Both the position numbers and the translations under genes were made by a program. DNA of 64,000 bases, from contig PLLA01000121.1 in the NCBI GenBank assembly GCA_003140835.1, positions 120,984 to 184,983 on the forward strand, read 5' to 3'. Positions within the stretch are counted from its first letter, which is position 1. Each line of letters starts with the position of its first letter. Shown here piece by piece: positions 1 to 10,831 of the stretch. The stretch is from Candidatus Tumulicola scandinaviensis. Lineage in GTDB: Bacteria; Vulcanimicrobiota; Vulcanimicrobiia; Vulcanimicrobiales; Vulcanimicrobiaceae. The notes under the pieces are model-generated. The model was given only the letters and a program-made list of their open reading frames with translations, did no database searches and was not told where the DNA came from.

Positions 1-562
1 AAACAGCCGCGATGAAAAGGTCGCGCGCGCTGGTAACCTGCTCGAATGCGACGCCCGACACGATAAACGCGAACGTGCCCACCGAGGTAAGAATCGCGCG
101 GCTCAATCCCCAGCGCAAATCCTCAATCGCAAGCATTCGCCAACGGACACGCAGTCCGATCCACATCATGGTGGCGAGCAGCGCGTAGACGATGCTGTAG
201 CTGAACAGCCAGAGCTGCACCGCCTCCCCGGCTCGATCGGCGATTGCGATCAGATGCAGGCTGATCTGCTGGAAGTACACCATGAGAACGAGGCTTCCCA
301 ACATTGCAAAATTGAGAATCAGGGTGACGGGAGTGAGCACGAACAAACTTTTGAACAGGCGGTGATGGATCCACCACACGATTGAGATGAGAACGAACGA
401 AATAATGAAGCCGTTCGTACCGACGACGATCGACGGGAGTGCCGATGCCGTTTTGGGGATTAACAGGTTCAAGCCCATTTCGGCGATGCAAAAACCGATG
501 ACGATGTCGGAAAATGCCTCGAGGCGATGGACCGTCCGCTCGTCGCCGTTTTTCGTTACCAT
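1..562 (-). CDS. TMEM175-family (DUF1211) potassium channel-like protein, 3' end cut by the window
   Basis: Translation from the ATG at 562 gives 187 codons that stay open to the window edge. The N-terminus carries RLEAFSD, the R-x3-FSD signature of TMEM175/DUF1211 channels, at about residues 13-19 in the first membrane helix, followed by WWIHHRLF and further hydrophobic segments. Known members are six-helix potassium-permeable channels of the plasma or endolysosomal membrane. An AAGGA ribosome site lies 6 nt upstream, and an in-frame stop just before it fixes the start. That ribosome site sits inside the dispersed repeat at 568-609. Selectivity is inferred from the family only. Confidence 0.8.
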   Translation of the reverse strand, partial: MVTKNGDERTVHRLEAFSDIVIGFCIAEMGLNLLIPKTASALPSIVVGTNGFIISFVLISIVWWIHHRLFKSLFVLTPVTLILNFAMLGSLVLMVYFQQISLHLIAIADRAGEAVQLWLFSYSIVYALLATMMWIGLRVRWRMLAIEDLRWGLSRAILTSVGTFAFIVSGVAFEQVTSARDLFIAAV

Positions 563-567
563 TCGAC

Positions 568-609
568 CGTCCTTCGACTACGCGCCTACGGCGCTCCGCT
601 CAGGATGAC
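568..609 (+). repeat. 42-bp dispersed repeat with CCTTCGACT and CGCTCAGGATGAC ends, copy 1
   Basis: This 42-bp block begins CGTCCTTCGACT and ends CTCCGCTCAGGATGAC. A second 42-bp copy with the same ends in the same orientation lies at 10949-10990; only the middle of the two copies is rearranged. A partial copy of the right end follows at 617-632. The block lies between the divergently read-out ends of the channel gene and acnA, and supplies the channel gene's ribosome site on the minus strand. Confidence 0.75.
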
Positions 610-622
610 AATGCGGCTCCGC

Positions 623-3344
<2,722 letters not shown>

Positions 3345-3364
<20 letters not shown>

Positions 3365-4535
3365 GGGATAGTCGTATTTTCGGGTCACCGTCGGCGTAGC
3401 CTTCGATGACGAGGCCGGCCTGCCCCGACAACAGCCGCCACAAGGGCTTCGAGACGAGTTCCAGGCGCCAAGGCTGCAGCGCCAGCGCCGCGTCGAAGCT
3501 TTCGAGGTCGCGTGGGAGCTCGCGCGCGACGCGCTCCAGTGCGGCGCGCGGCACTAAGAGATTTGTCGGAAGGTCCGCATTGCGCGCGATTTCTCCGGCG
3601 GCGACGCCCAACAACGCCACCAGCGTGTCGCGGGCGGCGCCGAGCGGCCGCTTCGGCTTCTCCGGAAGGGCATTCTCATCGAGCGCCTCGCCGCGGGCGA
3701 CGGCGTCCAATATCGCATCACCGAGTTGCCGGCGCGTTCCGCCGTCCAAACGACGTAACTGCGACAAGTCTTCGAACTGCTTGGGGCGCAGCGCCGCAAG
3801 TCCGCCGACGACGTCGTCGGGCAGCACGTACTTGGGTGGAAGGTCGCGCTCGCGCGCGATGCGGTCGCGCAGCTTTACCACCTCGCTGAGAATGCCGAGC
3901 TCGCGTCGATTCATGCGCATTGCGCCTGGGATCTTCAGATAGGCGCGCCGCTCGTCTACGCGATAGCGAGCCATATCGCCAAGCTCCGCACATTCCTCGA
4001 GCGCCCACTCGTAGCGGCCTTGACTTTCGAGGCGCGTGCGCAAGGCATCGTACATGGGCAGCAGGTGGGCGACGTCGTCGACGAGATACTCGAGCTGCCG
4101 CTCGGAAAACGGGCGTGACGACCAGTCGCTCACCGTCTGGGATTTTGCCAACCGCACGTGTTGGAGGTCGCGGACCAAGTCCGCCAGCGAGATCTGCATT
4201 CCGTACCCAAGGAATGCGGCCGCAATTTGCGTGTCGAAAACGTGCGCCGGCACCGTTCCGAAGCGGTCGGCGAAAATCTTCAAGTCTGAGGCGAGCGCAT
4301 GTCCGACGACGGTCGTCTCCGCCAATGCTTCGAGCAACGGGCACAAGTCGCGCAAGGCCAGCGGATCGACGATGGCAGCACCATCGTCGAAGGCGAGCTG
4401 CACGACCATCAATCGCGGTGCGTAGCTGCGCTCGGCGTGAAATTCGGTATCGATGGCCACACGTTCGGCGGCGCGCACGCGCACACACAAGAGATCGAGC
4501 GAGGGCGCGTCGGCGACGATGATTGGCGCCGTCAC
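3345..4535 (-). CDS. rnd: Ribonuclease D
   Basis: The 396-residue DEDDy exonuclease shows DTEFH at residues 29-33 (Exo I), [12 protein letters not shown] (Exo II) and [16 protein letters not shown] (Exo III with the Y-x3-D pair), then an HRDC-type helical region. RNase D trims the 3' ends of tRNA precursors and other structured RNAs in the cytoplasm. The GTG start at 4535-4533 overlaps the TGA of the TVP38 gene (GTGA). The reading frame stays open upstream to 4904, but that part is the shadow of the TVP38 gene. It overlaps acnA downstream, suggesting one transcript TVP38-rnd-acnA. Confidence 0.93.
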
Positions 4536-5182
4536 GGTGGCGGCGTCCGGCTCTCGGCGTGGCGAAAGCGGAAGTGCGGACACTGGTGCGTCTCGCAGTA
4601 ATGGTGGAAACGATACTCGTACCGGTTTGTGACGCCGTGTACGAAGACGGTTACCCGGTCGCCGAAAATGGTCAAAACAATGCAGATCGGTACGGCGATC
4701 GCGCACATCGTCCAGACGTGCACCCACAAAGGAACCTTGAACGCCGCCGCGCTGGCAGTCGCTACCGTCCCCCCGAAGCCGGGAATGACGCGGACGGCGA
4801 TGAGAAACGCCGGCGAACCGACTGGAAAACGCTTCACCCATCCCGGTAAACGCTGCAAGTATTCGTGCAAGTCGAGGAGCTTCGAGGCTCGCTGGTTGAC
4901 CCAATAGCCCATCATGGCGGCCAGTACCAAGCCGATCGCATCGACGATCGAGCCTTTAAGCGGCCCGAAAAGCGCGCCGTTCATGATCGCCAGGGCATCG
5001 GTCACCGAAAACGGGGCCGAGGCGACGACCGCGAACACGCCGATCGCCAGCGGATATGCCAGCGGTCCGAGCGTGCGTATTTCGTGCTCGACCCGCGGCT
5101 GATAGCGGATGACGAAGTAGGCCAGGGCAAAAGAAACGACCAGCAGCCCAAATCCAGCACTGCGCCTAAGGAATCGGGTCAA
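4532..5182 (-). CDS. TVP38/TMEM64 family (DedA-like, SNARE-associated) membrane protein
   Basis: The 216-residue protein has an N-terminal helix and several further membrane segments. The family core is visible as ALAIMNGALFGPLKGSIVDAIG, a re-entrant-type segment, and VRVIPGFGGTVATASAAAF, matching the R-x-[IV]-P signature of TVP38/DedA proteins. Such proteins act in the inner membrane, and some relatives are lipid scramblases or transporters; the substrate here is unknown. The start is TTG at 5182, only 12 bp from the divergent start at 5195, so promoter space is minimal. It is translationally coupled to rnd by a 4-bp overlap. Confidence 0.82.
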   Translation of the reverse strand: MTRFLRRSAGFGLLVVSFALAYFVIRYQPRVEHEIRTLGPLAYPLAIGVFAVVASAPFSVTDALAIMNGALFGPLKGSIVDAIGLVLAAMMGYWVNQRASKLLDLHEYLQRLPGWVKRFPVGSPAFLIAVRVIPGFGGTVATASAAAFKVPLWVHVWTMCAIAVPICIVLTIFGDRVTVFVHGVTNRYEYRFHHYCETHQCPHFRFRHAESRTPPP

Positions 5183-5194
5183 GCCGGGACGAGC

Positions 5195-5602
5195 ATGTTA
5201 TTGAAAACGATAGTCACGTTACTTTCCGGCGTTGGCCTCTGCACCGCGCTTTTCATGCTTGCCAAGACGCGCCGGGCCCAGGCCGGCCGGCTCACCGAGC
5301 CGAGCGTCGTACAAACGCCTCGCGCTCGCCTGTACGGCGGCGTCTCGAACGCCCTGGTCGGCGCGATCTACTACCCGGCGGTCGGCTTGGCGATCTGGCT
5401 CGTGCGAACCCCAGCCGCCGAGGTCGCGCTGCTGGCCGCCGTCGCGTTGGCTGCGCTCACGTCGGCGTACTTGGCCTACTCGTTGTTGTTCGTGACTCGC
5501 CGCCCTTGCCCGGTCTGCTGGACCGCTCATGCGATTAACTGGGCGCTGGCATTGCTGTGTTTGCGCCTCCTCAGCGACGGCATATTGTCTTCGCGCGGGT
5601 AA
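5195..5602 (+). CDS. Vitamin K epoxide reductase (VKOR)-like membrane protein without loop cysteines
   Basis: The 135-residue protein has four predicted membrane helices. The last contains RRPCPVCWTAHAINWAL, the CxxC redox site of the VKOR family, and LYGGVSNALVGAIYY resembles the family's S-x-x-GxPN-alxG segment. VKOR homologues reoxidise disulfide-forming partners with quinone in the inner membrane. The relay cysteines normally found between helices 1 and 2 are missing: the aligned stretch reads AGRLTEPSVVQTPRARLYGG. Only one other Cys lies in helix 1. It may therefore work with a different partner or have lost catalysis. No DsbA-like partner is adjacent. Confidence 0.7.
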   Translation: MLLKTIVTLLSGVGLCTALFMLAKTRRAQAGRLTEPSVVQTPRARLYGGVSNALVGAIYYPAVGLAIWLVRTPAAEVALLAAVALAALTSAYLAYSLLFVTRRPCPVCWTAHAINWALALLCLRLLSDGILSSRG

Positions 5603-5776
5603 TTCGGTAGAATCGGCATCTCCGGGCGAGGAACGGTGAGCCGCTATCACCCCCTGCCGTCGGAGGTGGAGTAGCCGGACGCAGCGTTAGTTCTGTGACC
5701 GGCTCGAATGGCAGAAAGAGGGTGGCGCGATTGCGTCACCCTCCTGCTTTTAAACGGCGAGTCCAGTACGGGGTCC
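5603..5776. other. Convergent intergenic region with a terminator, no gene recognised
   Basis: 174 bases lie between the VKOR-like gene and the minus-strand secreted protein gene. I see no ORF, tRNA or riboswitch consensus that I recognise. The first 110 bases are GC-rich and could fold, but no arm is convincing. The last 60 bases hold the hairpin at 5716-5752. Confidence 0.5.
5716..5757 (+). terminator. Rho-independent-type hairpin after the VKOR-like gene
   Basis: GAGGGTGGCGC, a short GATT loop and GCGTCACCCTC pair over 11 positions with one G-T wobble. The hairpin is followed on the plus strand by CTGCTTTTAAA. Position and T-run fit a terminator for the plus-strand transcript; the stem may also stop the convergent transcript. 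Confidence 0.65.
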
Positions 5777-6406
5777 TTACATCGACGAGGGCTTACCCAT
5801 CGCGTTGAAGTGGTAGACCGCCGCCAGATCGTGCATGGCCTGGTTGAGCACCGCGTGGTAGTCCGCGTCGGCGGCGAGGCCATACTTGGCGTCGATGTCT
5901 TTCATGACTTGCTCGTGGATCGGGTGCGAAACGGCGCGGTCGAGCATCACTTCGACGTTGAAGCCGTGGCCGGTTTGGCCGGCCGCCCAGAGCGCACCGG
6001 CGAGCGCCTCACCGTTGCTCGGATCCGGGTTCGGGGCCGACGGGAGGGCGACGCCCTTCTCCTTAGCAATTTTCAGCGAGTCGCTGACGACGAACGGAAA
6101 GATCGTTACGAAGTTGGTGACCTTCTGGTCGCCGAATTTTTGTTTGAGCGCGGCGACCTCGGCATCGGTCTTGTCGCCGGCGAGCACTTTCACGAGGGTG
6201 AGCGTTGCGAAGTTGCTCGGGCCGCCGCCGGCCATAACCATCGAGAGCGTGACCGCAAGCGCCGGCTTACCGGTATAGACGCCGGGACCCGAAAAGCGCG
6301 ACGGAGAGTCGGTGACCTGCGGCAGCCACGCTTCGGCGGCCGTTACAGGCGCGGCGGCCAGCAGCATACCGGCGGCGACGAGCGTTGCAATCCAACGAGA
6401 TTTCAT
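5777..6406 (-). CDS. Secreted protein of unknown function
   Basis: The 209-residue product begins MKSRWIATLVAAGMLLAAAPVTAAEAW, a signal peptide with a probable signal peptidase I site after TAA. The mature part is soluble-looking, with repeated Gly/Asn turns and a C-terminal helical region around HPIHEQVMKDIDAKYGL. I do not recognise a family. The start is fixed by GGAGG 5 nt upstream of the ATG at 6406; a longer frame from 6427 would bury this ribosome site. It is monocistronic between a convergent terminator and the RpiB-like gene, and probably exported to the periplasm or outside. Confidence 0.75.
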   Translation of the reverse strand: MKSRWIATLVAAGMLLAAAPVTAAEAWLPQVTDSPSRFSGPGVYTGKPALAVTLSMVMAGGGPSNFATLTLVKVLAGDKTDAEVAALKQKFGDQKVTNFVTIFPFVVSDSLKIAKEKGVALPSAPNPDPSNGEALAGALWAAGQTGHGFNVEVMLDRAVSHPIHEQVMKDIDAKYGLAADADYHAVLNQAMHDLAAVYHFNAMGKPSSM

Positions 6407-6485
6407 AGTTCCTCCAAGAAACAGCATGACGGAGCGATTCGCTGGGGATAACGGTGCCGCGTCGCCTTTGGATTGTCTCTGGAGG

Positions 6486-6929
6486 CTAGCGGGCGCGCAG
6501 ATCCTCGATCAGCGCGCGATAGCGGGGCTCCGACGTGGGCGCGGTCGCAAACCACGCTTCGAGCAGTTCCTCAGCCAGGGGTCCCGAGGTGGCGCGCAGG
6601 CTCAAGCAGAGCACGTTGGCGTCGTTCCATTCGCGCGCACCGGCGGCCGTCTGCGGATCGCCGCACAGAGCCGCGCGCATGCCTGGGACCTTGTTGGCCG
6701 CGATGGTCACGCCGGTGCCCGTCCAGCAGCACAGGACGCCGAAGTCTGCAGCGCCTGAAGCCACCGCTTCTCCGACGGCGCGGCCCACCGCCGTCCACGT
6801 ATCGGCACCGGCCGCGGCGCCGGGGAGCAGCGCTCCGAAACGCACGACGTCGTGATCGTGCGAGCCCAGCCAGCGCTCGAGGGTTCGCGGCAGTTCGCCG
6901 GCCATGTCGCTGCCGAGGGCTATCCGCAT
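6486..6929 (-). CDS. RpiB/LacA/LacB-family sugar-phosphate isomerase, variant active site
   Basis: The 147-residue product matches the RpiB fold throughout: MRIALGSDMAGE at the N-terminus, CCWTGTGVTIAANKVPGMRA in the middle and NDANVLCLSLR near residue 103. RpiB enzymes isomerise ribulose-5-P and ribose-5-P; relatives act on galactose-6-P or allose-6-P. Two histidines of E. coli RpiB are replaced: SD-H-xG is SD-M-AG, and QHND (His99) is EWND. The cysteine-containing phosphate loop is kept. I recall a CCWTGTG/WNDAN subgroup in other bacteria, so this is probably a functional variant with different substrate use. The start at 6929 faces the Nudix gene. Confidence 0.82.
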   Translation of the reverse strand: MRIALGSDMAGELPRTLERWLGSHDHDVVRFGALLPGAAAGADTWTAVGRAVGEAVASGAADFGVLCCWTGTGVTIAANKVPGMRAALCGDPQTAAGAREWNDANVLCLSLRATSGPLAEELLEAWFATAPTSEPRYRALIEDLRAR

Positions 6930-7011
6930 GTTAGGTGCATCATACCGCGGCCGGCCGGCACCTTCTAGGCACAGGACGCCCGCGCCGAAAGCGACAACTC
7001 GCGGCCTTACC

Positions 7012-7830
7012 GTGAACGCTCCCAGCCCGCGCTTGGCGGCGACCGTCATTCTGGCGCGGCCGGCAAAGCGAGGATTCGAAGTCTACATGACGCGGCGCAG
7101 CCGGCACAGCGCATTTGCTGCCGACGCTTTCGTGTTCCCCGGCGGAACGGTCGACGATCGGGATTTCTCCGCCGAAATGGGAGCGCGAACGCTGGGGTTG
7201 GAACGCGAGCGCGTTGCCGGCGAATTCCGCGCGACGGCACCGTCGCAGCTCCCCAGCAGCGAACCCGCGGTCGGCGAGGATGCGGCCGCGGCCCTTCTGG
7301 TAGCGGCGCTTCGCGAACTCTTCGAGGAGGCCGGCATCCTCATCGCTCGGACGCGCGATAACGCGCCGGTTGATGCTTCGAGCGTACGCTCCCCGAGCGT
7401 GCAAGCCGCGCGCACGCCAGTTGGCAACGGCGAACTCCCCTTCGCCCGCTTTCTGACGCAGCACGACTGGTTTGCCGACGCCCGGGAGTTGACATTGTTC
7501 TCGCACTGGATCACGCCGCCCAGCGAGCCTCGGCGCTTCAACACGCATTTCTTTTTTGCACGAGCCCCCGCCGGTCAAGCGGGCCGAGCGGACGCTTACG
7601 AGACGCACGAAGGTGTGTGGATCGCGCCGCGCGACGCACTCGCCCGGTATCGCGACCGCGCCTTTCATCTCGTGTACCCGACAATCAAGCACCTCGAACG
7701 CCTGTCCGCATTCGACTCTCTCGAAGACGCCCAGAATTTTGCGCGCGCCAAACCGGTCCTGACGATCCTGCCGGCGACTGCGGCGGACGGTGGTTTCGTG
7801 ATGCCGGCCGCACTGGAGCAGACGTGGTAA
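7012..7830 (+). CDS. Nudix hydrolase, NUDT19-like with insertion in the Nudix box
   Basis: The 272-residue protein has FPGG at residues 42-45 and RELFEEAGIL at 101-110. The canonical Nudix box spaces these 14 residues apart, so about 42 residues are inserted, as in animal NUDT19-type CoA diphosphatases. TRRSRHSAFAADAFVFPGG is typical of that group. It probably hydrolyses CoA or acyl-CoA, inferred from family. The GTG at 7012 is my choice because similarity begins right there; ATG codons at 6904 and 6928 would overlap the divergent rpiB-like start. The stop overlaps the next gene, a metallo-beta-lactamase-fold hydrolase. Confidence 0.85.
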   Translation: MNAPSPRLAATVILARPAKRGFEVYMTRRSRHSAFAADAFVFPGGTVDDRDFSAEMGARTLGLERERVAGEFRATAPSQLPSSEPAVGEDAAAALLVAALRELFEEAGILIARTRDNAPVDASSVRSPSVQAARTPVGNGELPFARFLTQHDWFADARELTLFSHWITPPSEPRRFNTHFFFARAPAGQAGRADAYETHEGVWIAPRDALARYRDRAFHLVYPTIKHLERLSAFDSLEDAQNFARAKPVLTILPATAADGGFVMPAALEQTW

Positions 7831-8771
7831 CGCTCGTCAGGGCGCCCAATCCCTCGGCAATGACCTTGAGCGGTACCAACTCCTACATTGTCGACTGCGG
7901 GGGCGCGGCGTTGGTCATCGATCCGGGTCCGCCGATCGCGCGCCACGTCGATAACTTGGTCGCGACGGCGCGCGCCCGAGGGTTGACGATCGATGCAATC
8001 GCGATAACGCACGGACACCCCGATCACGCGCCCGCGGCGGCCATGCTGGCGTCGCTATGCGGTGCGCCGGTATACGCACATCCAGCCACCGCGATTTCGC
8101 ACGATCGCGATCTCGAACTCGAAGACGACTTTCGCGTCGGCGCCGTCACGTTGCGTGTCATCGACGCTCCCGGGCATACGTTCGATCACGTGGTGTTCTA
8201 CGCACCCGGCGAGCGCGCGCTCTTCACCGGCGACGTGATCCTCGGCCAAGGAACCGTCGTGATCGCGCCGCCGCACGGCGCGATGCGGCCATACCAGCGA
8301 ACGCTGGAGCGGCTTGCCGGCGAATTTCCCGATGCACGCAAGATCTACGGGGGCCATGGCCCGGTCGTTGAGGACGCCCAAGCCAAGATCGCCGAATACA
8401 TTGCACATCGCCGTCTACGCGAACGCGAGCTCATCGATGCGCTTGCATCGAACGGCACGCAAACCATTCCCGAACTCGTGCTCTGGATCTACGGCGACGA
8501 TCGCCCCGAGCTCATGCCGGCGATGGCGCGCCAAATGCTCGCCCATTTGATGGCATTGGAAAGTGAAGGTCGCGTTCTCGCACGAGCCGTCGATCGCGCG
8601 ATGTCCGAAGAAGAACGGTGGATTCTCAATCCTCCGCTGGAAAAGCTCGTCGGAAGCGAGCAGGCCGCAGTTATTGCCGCCGAACTCGGTTCGTCGCTTC
8701 GCCTCGACCAGCTGTATGCCTACCGCTTAGCGGACGAGCAGTCCGTGACGATGCCGCCCGATACCCCGTAA
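7824..8771 (+). CDS. Metallo-beta-lactamase-fold hydrolase, LACTB2-like
   Basis: The 315-residue product has the zinc motif THGHPDHA near residue 56, a GHTFDHVVFY segment, TGDVILG and a YGGHGP motif, followed by a C-terminal winged-helix-like domain (IAEYIAHRRLRERELIDAL). This layout is that of LACTB2/YflN-type hydrolases, some of which are endoribonucleases and others thioesterases. The GTG start at 7824 overlaps the Nudix TAA, so the two are translated together. A joint role in acyl-CoA or nucleotide clean-up is inference. Its stop shares a base with the next ATG. Confidence 0.88.
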   Translation: MVTLVRAPNPSAMTLSGTNSYIVDCGGAALVIDPGPPIARHVDNLVATARARGLTIDAIAITHGHPDHAPAAAMLASLCGAPVYAHPATAISHDRDLELEDDFRVGAVTLRVIDAPGHTFDHVVFYAPGERALFTGDVILGQGTVVIAPPHGAMRPYQRTLERLAGEFPDARKIYGGHGPVVEDAQAKIAEYIAHRRLRERELIDALASNGTQTIPELVLWIYGDDRPELMPAMARQMLAHLMALESEGRVLARAVDRAMSEEERWILNPPLEKLVGSEQAAVIAAELGSSLRLDQLYAYRLADEQSVTMPPDTP

Positions 8772-9862
8772 TGTTTCCGAGAACTCCGGCGCCCGTTATT
8801 GCAATATTTCTCGCTATCGTTGTGGGTGGATGCAGCGGCAACGTGGCGACGCCGATTTTGTCAACGACCGCACCCGAGGGTTGCTCGAATTTGGGGCGCT
8901 ACGTCTCCGTCGGCGGGACCGCCGGGTTCAATGCGCTCGTTCGTCGCGACTTCACCACCGCGCTTCTCGCAAGCGGTCACGCGAGACTCTACGAACACGC
9001 AACCGCAATTGCAGCCGCGATTACCGGGAGCCCGCGCTCGAATCCATATGCGATTCTTCAGACGATCCAGGACGTATTTCGCGCGAGCGGCCCAGGTGAG
9101 GCCGAGCTGGGGCTCGTCGGCTGGAATTATTTCACGCTTCCGGCCGCCGGCTATCCCGCGTACTACCAGTATCAGTACGTCAAGAGCGGTCTGCGTCCCG
9201 ACGCCGCCAACGTAAACGTTCCGTATAAGCCGCCGTCCGCCATACGATTCGATCGAAAGAACGTACGGGCGTGGAAAAGATGGGTGCGAGCCGGCAGATC
9301 GGTGGGGATCGTAACCATGGCTCCGATCGTCGCTCCCAATGCAATGTGGCAACCGCACAACCCGATCTTTCCGCCCACGCGCGCGGCGTACTACGATCTC
9401 AACAGCTCGTTCTATGCGTTAGCACGATTTGAGGCGACGTACGGTGGCGCAATCGCGCTCGACACTCCATCGGATTTCTTTCTCGCCGGTGGCAGCGGCC
9501 CGGGGTACCGCAAGTTTATCGAGCAAGCCGTCCGGTGGGGCAATGCCAATGGTCTGCGCACGACGGTGCTGGTCTCCCCGTATGCGCACCGGGAAACGTT
9601 CGCCGAAGGCACCAAGGAATTCGTGAGCATCCTGCTGGCGGACGATGCGGTTCCCACCGAATGGGCGGTAGACAACTACGAGAACACCGATCCAAACGAC
9701 GCCAACGCGATGGGGCCCGAGACGCTCGTCAACACCACCACCCAGGTCGGCCTCTGGTTAGTCGATCACGCGCCGGTCTACGTGCAAGTACGCACGGACG
9801 GCAAACTCGCCGGCGGGATCGTTTGCCGGCCGGATCCGTCCGCCGGTTCCGCCGGCGCTTGA
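8771..9862 (+). CDS. Lipoprotein of unknown function, 363 aa
   Basis: The product starts MFPRTPAPVIAIFLAIVVGGCSG; the lipobox VGGC puts the lipidated Cys at residue 21. The rest is hydrophilic, rich in aromatic residues, with segments such as GLVGWNYFTLPAAGYPAYYQY and TEWAVDNYENTDPNDANAMGPE. Alternating strand/helix character hints at an alpha/beta barrel, perhaps sugar-related, but I do not recognise a family. The ATG at 8771 overlaps the previous stop by one base, so it is the third gene of the Nudix-MBL operon. The operon ends before the promoter at 9859. Confidence 0.7.
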   Translation: MFPRTPAPVIAIFLAIVVGGCSGNVATPILSTTAPEGCSNLGRYVSVGGTAGFNALVRRDFTTALLASGHARLYEHATAIAAAITGSPRSNPYAILQTIQDVFRASGPGEAELGLVGWNYFTLPAAGYPAYYQYQYVKSGLRPDAANVNVPYKPPSAIRFDRKNVRAWKRWVRAGRSVGIVTMAPIVAPNAMWQPHNPIFPPTRAAYYDLNSSFYALARFEATYGGAIALDTPSDFFLAGGSGPGYRKFIEQAVRWGNANGLRTTVLVSPYAHRETFAEGTKEFVSILLADDAVPTEWAVDNYENTDPNDANAMGPETLVNTTTQVGLWLVDHAPVYVQVRTDGKLAGGIVCRPDPSAGSAGA

Positions 9863-9888
9863 CAACCGCAAACCCGAAAGGCTATATT
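9859..9888 (+). promoter_or_regulatory. Strong sigma70-type promoter for the ArsR/SRPBCC operon
   Basis: TTGACA at 9859-9864 and TATATT at 9883-9888 are separated by 18 bp. Transcription would start near 9895, leaving about 5 nt before the ATG at 9900 and no Shine-Dalgarno. The -35 box overlaps the end of the upstream lipoprotein gene. A direct repeat GGTTATGGAA (9896 and about 9912) around the start could be an operator. Confidence 0.75.
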
Positions 9889-9899
9889 ACCCTTAGGTT

Positions 9900-10283
9900 A
9901 TGGAACTACTTGGTTATGGAAAAATCCCGGCCGAACGCCTCAACGCGACGTTCACCGCGCTTGCCGATCCGACTCGACGCGCGATTTTAGTCAGGCTGGC
10001 TGCCGGCGAGTTGTCGGTTACCGAGCTGGCGGCGCCGTTCGCGATGAGCCAGCCGGCCATTTCCAAGCATCTCAAAGTACTCGAGCGGGCCGGTCTCATT
10101 TCGCGCGGCCGCGACGCGCAGCGGCGTCCGCGGCGGATTGAGGCCAAACCGCTGGCCGAAGCAACCGGGTGGCTCGAAGGCTACCGGCAGCTGTGGGAAG
10201 GCAACTTCCAGCGGCTGGACGCGCTCCTCGGCGAGTTACCCGGCGCGAAAAGAACGAAACGAACCAAACACCGGAGGAAATAG
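9900..10283 (+). CDS. ArsR-family winged-helix transcriptional regulator
   Basis: The 127-residue protein shows the ArsR helix-turn-helix: ADPTRRAILVRLAAGELSV then MSQPAISKHLKVLERAGLI (about residues 52-70) and a basic Lys/Arg-rich tail. No metal-binding Cys pair is present, so it belongs to the metal-independent group commonly paired with an SRPBCC gene. It probably represses its own operon. The ATG at 9900 lies only about 5 nt after the expected transcription start, so the mRNA is likely leaderless. The SRPBCC gene follows after 3 bp. Confidence 0.9.
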   Translation: MELLGYGKIPAERLNATFTALADPTRRAILVRLAAGELSVTELAAPFAMSQPAISKHLKVLERAGLISRGRDAQRRPRRIEAKPLAEATGWLEGYRQLWEGNFQRLDALLGELPGAKRTKRTKHRRK

Positions 10284-10286
10284 TCC

Positions 10287-10775
10287 ATGAATCACGCCGA
10301 AGCGAAACGTATGCTGGAAGTTACGACGCCCACCGATCGCGAGATCGTCATGACGCGCGCATTCGATGCGCCGCGCGATCGCGTCTTCGATGCGTTCACA
10401 AAACCCGAGCTCGTCCAGCGATGGTTGCTCGGCCCCGACGGCTGGTCGATGATCGTCTGCGACGTCGACCTGCGCGCCGGCGGAACGTTTCACTACGCCT
10501 GGCGCAACGACGCCGAAGACAAGCAGTTCGGTTTGAACGGCGACTACCGCGAAGTCGCGCGCCCGGAACGCATCGTACACGCGGAACGCTTCGACCAGTC
10601 CTGGTATCCCGGCGACGCTGAGGTTACGACTACATTCGAAGAACGCGACGGCACGACCATCGTCACCCTGACCACGCTGTTCGACTCGCGCGAGATCCGC
10701 GACCAAGCGATCGAGTCCGGAATGACCGACGGCGTCGCCATCAGCTTCGACCGCCTGGAAAACGAATTGGGGTAG
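10287..10775 (+). CDS. SRPBCC (AHSA1-like) domain protein
   Basis: The 162-residue product fits the START/AHSA1 fold: the N-terminal strand segment REIVMTRAFDAPRDRVFDAF, the tryptophan site W-LLGPDGWSM, RAGGTFHYAWRN, and the long C-terminal helix QAIESGMTDGVAISFDRLE. Family members bind small hydrophobic ligands; many stand next to ArsR regulators and the ligand is unknown. A GGAGG site lies upstream of the ATG at 10287. The ArsR gene 3 bp upstream suggests that this protein and its ligand are under ArsR control. Confidence 0.9.
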   Translation: MNHAEAKRMLEVTTPTDREIVMTRAFDAPRDRVFDAFTKPELVQRWLLGPDGWSMIVCDVDLRAGGTFHYAWRNDAEDKQFGLNGDYREVARPERIVHAERFDQSWYPGDAEVTTTFEERDGTTIVTLTTLFDSREIRDQAIESGMTDGVAISFDRLENELG

Positions 10776-10831
10776 ACGGCTGACGACTTCGCTCGCGATG
10801 GCGCGGTGCCCCAGGGCGCGGGCCTCTGGAC

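Noticed and set aside
5603-5776. A tRNA, 4.5S RNA or SAH riboswitch in the region after the VKOR-like gene
   Set aside because: GGCTCGAATGGC resembles a T-loop but no cloverleaf can be formed, and neither 4.5S nor SAH consensus is met.
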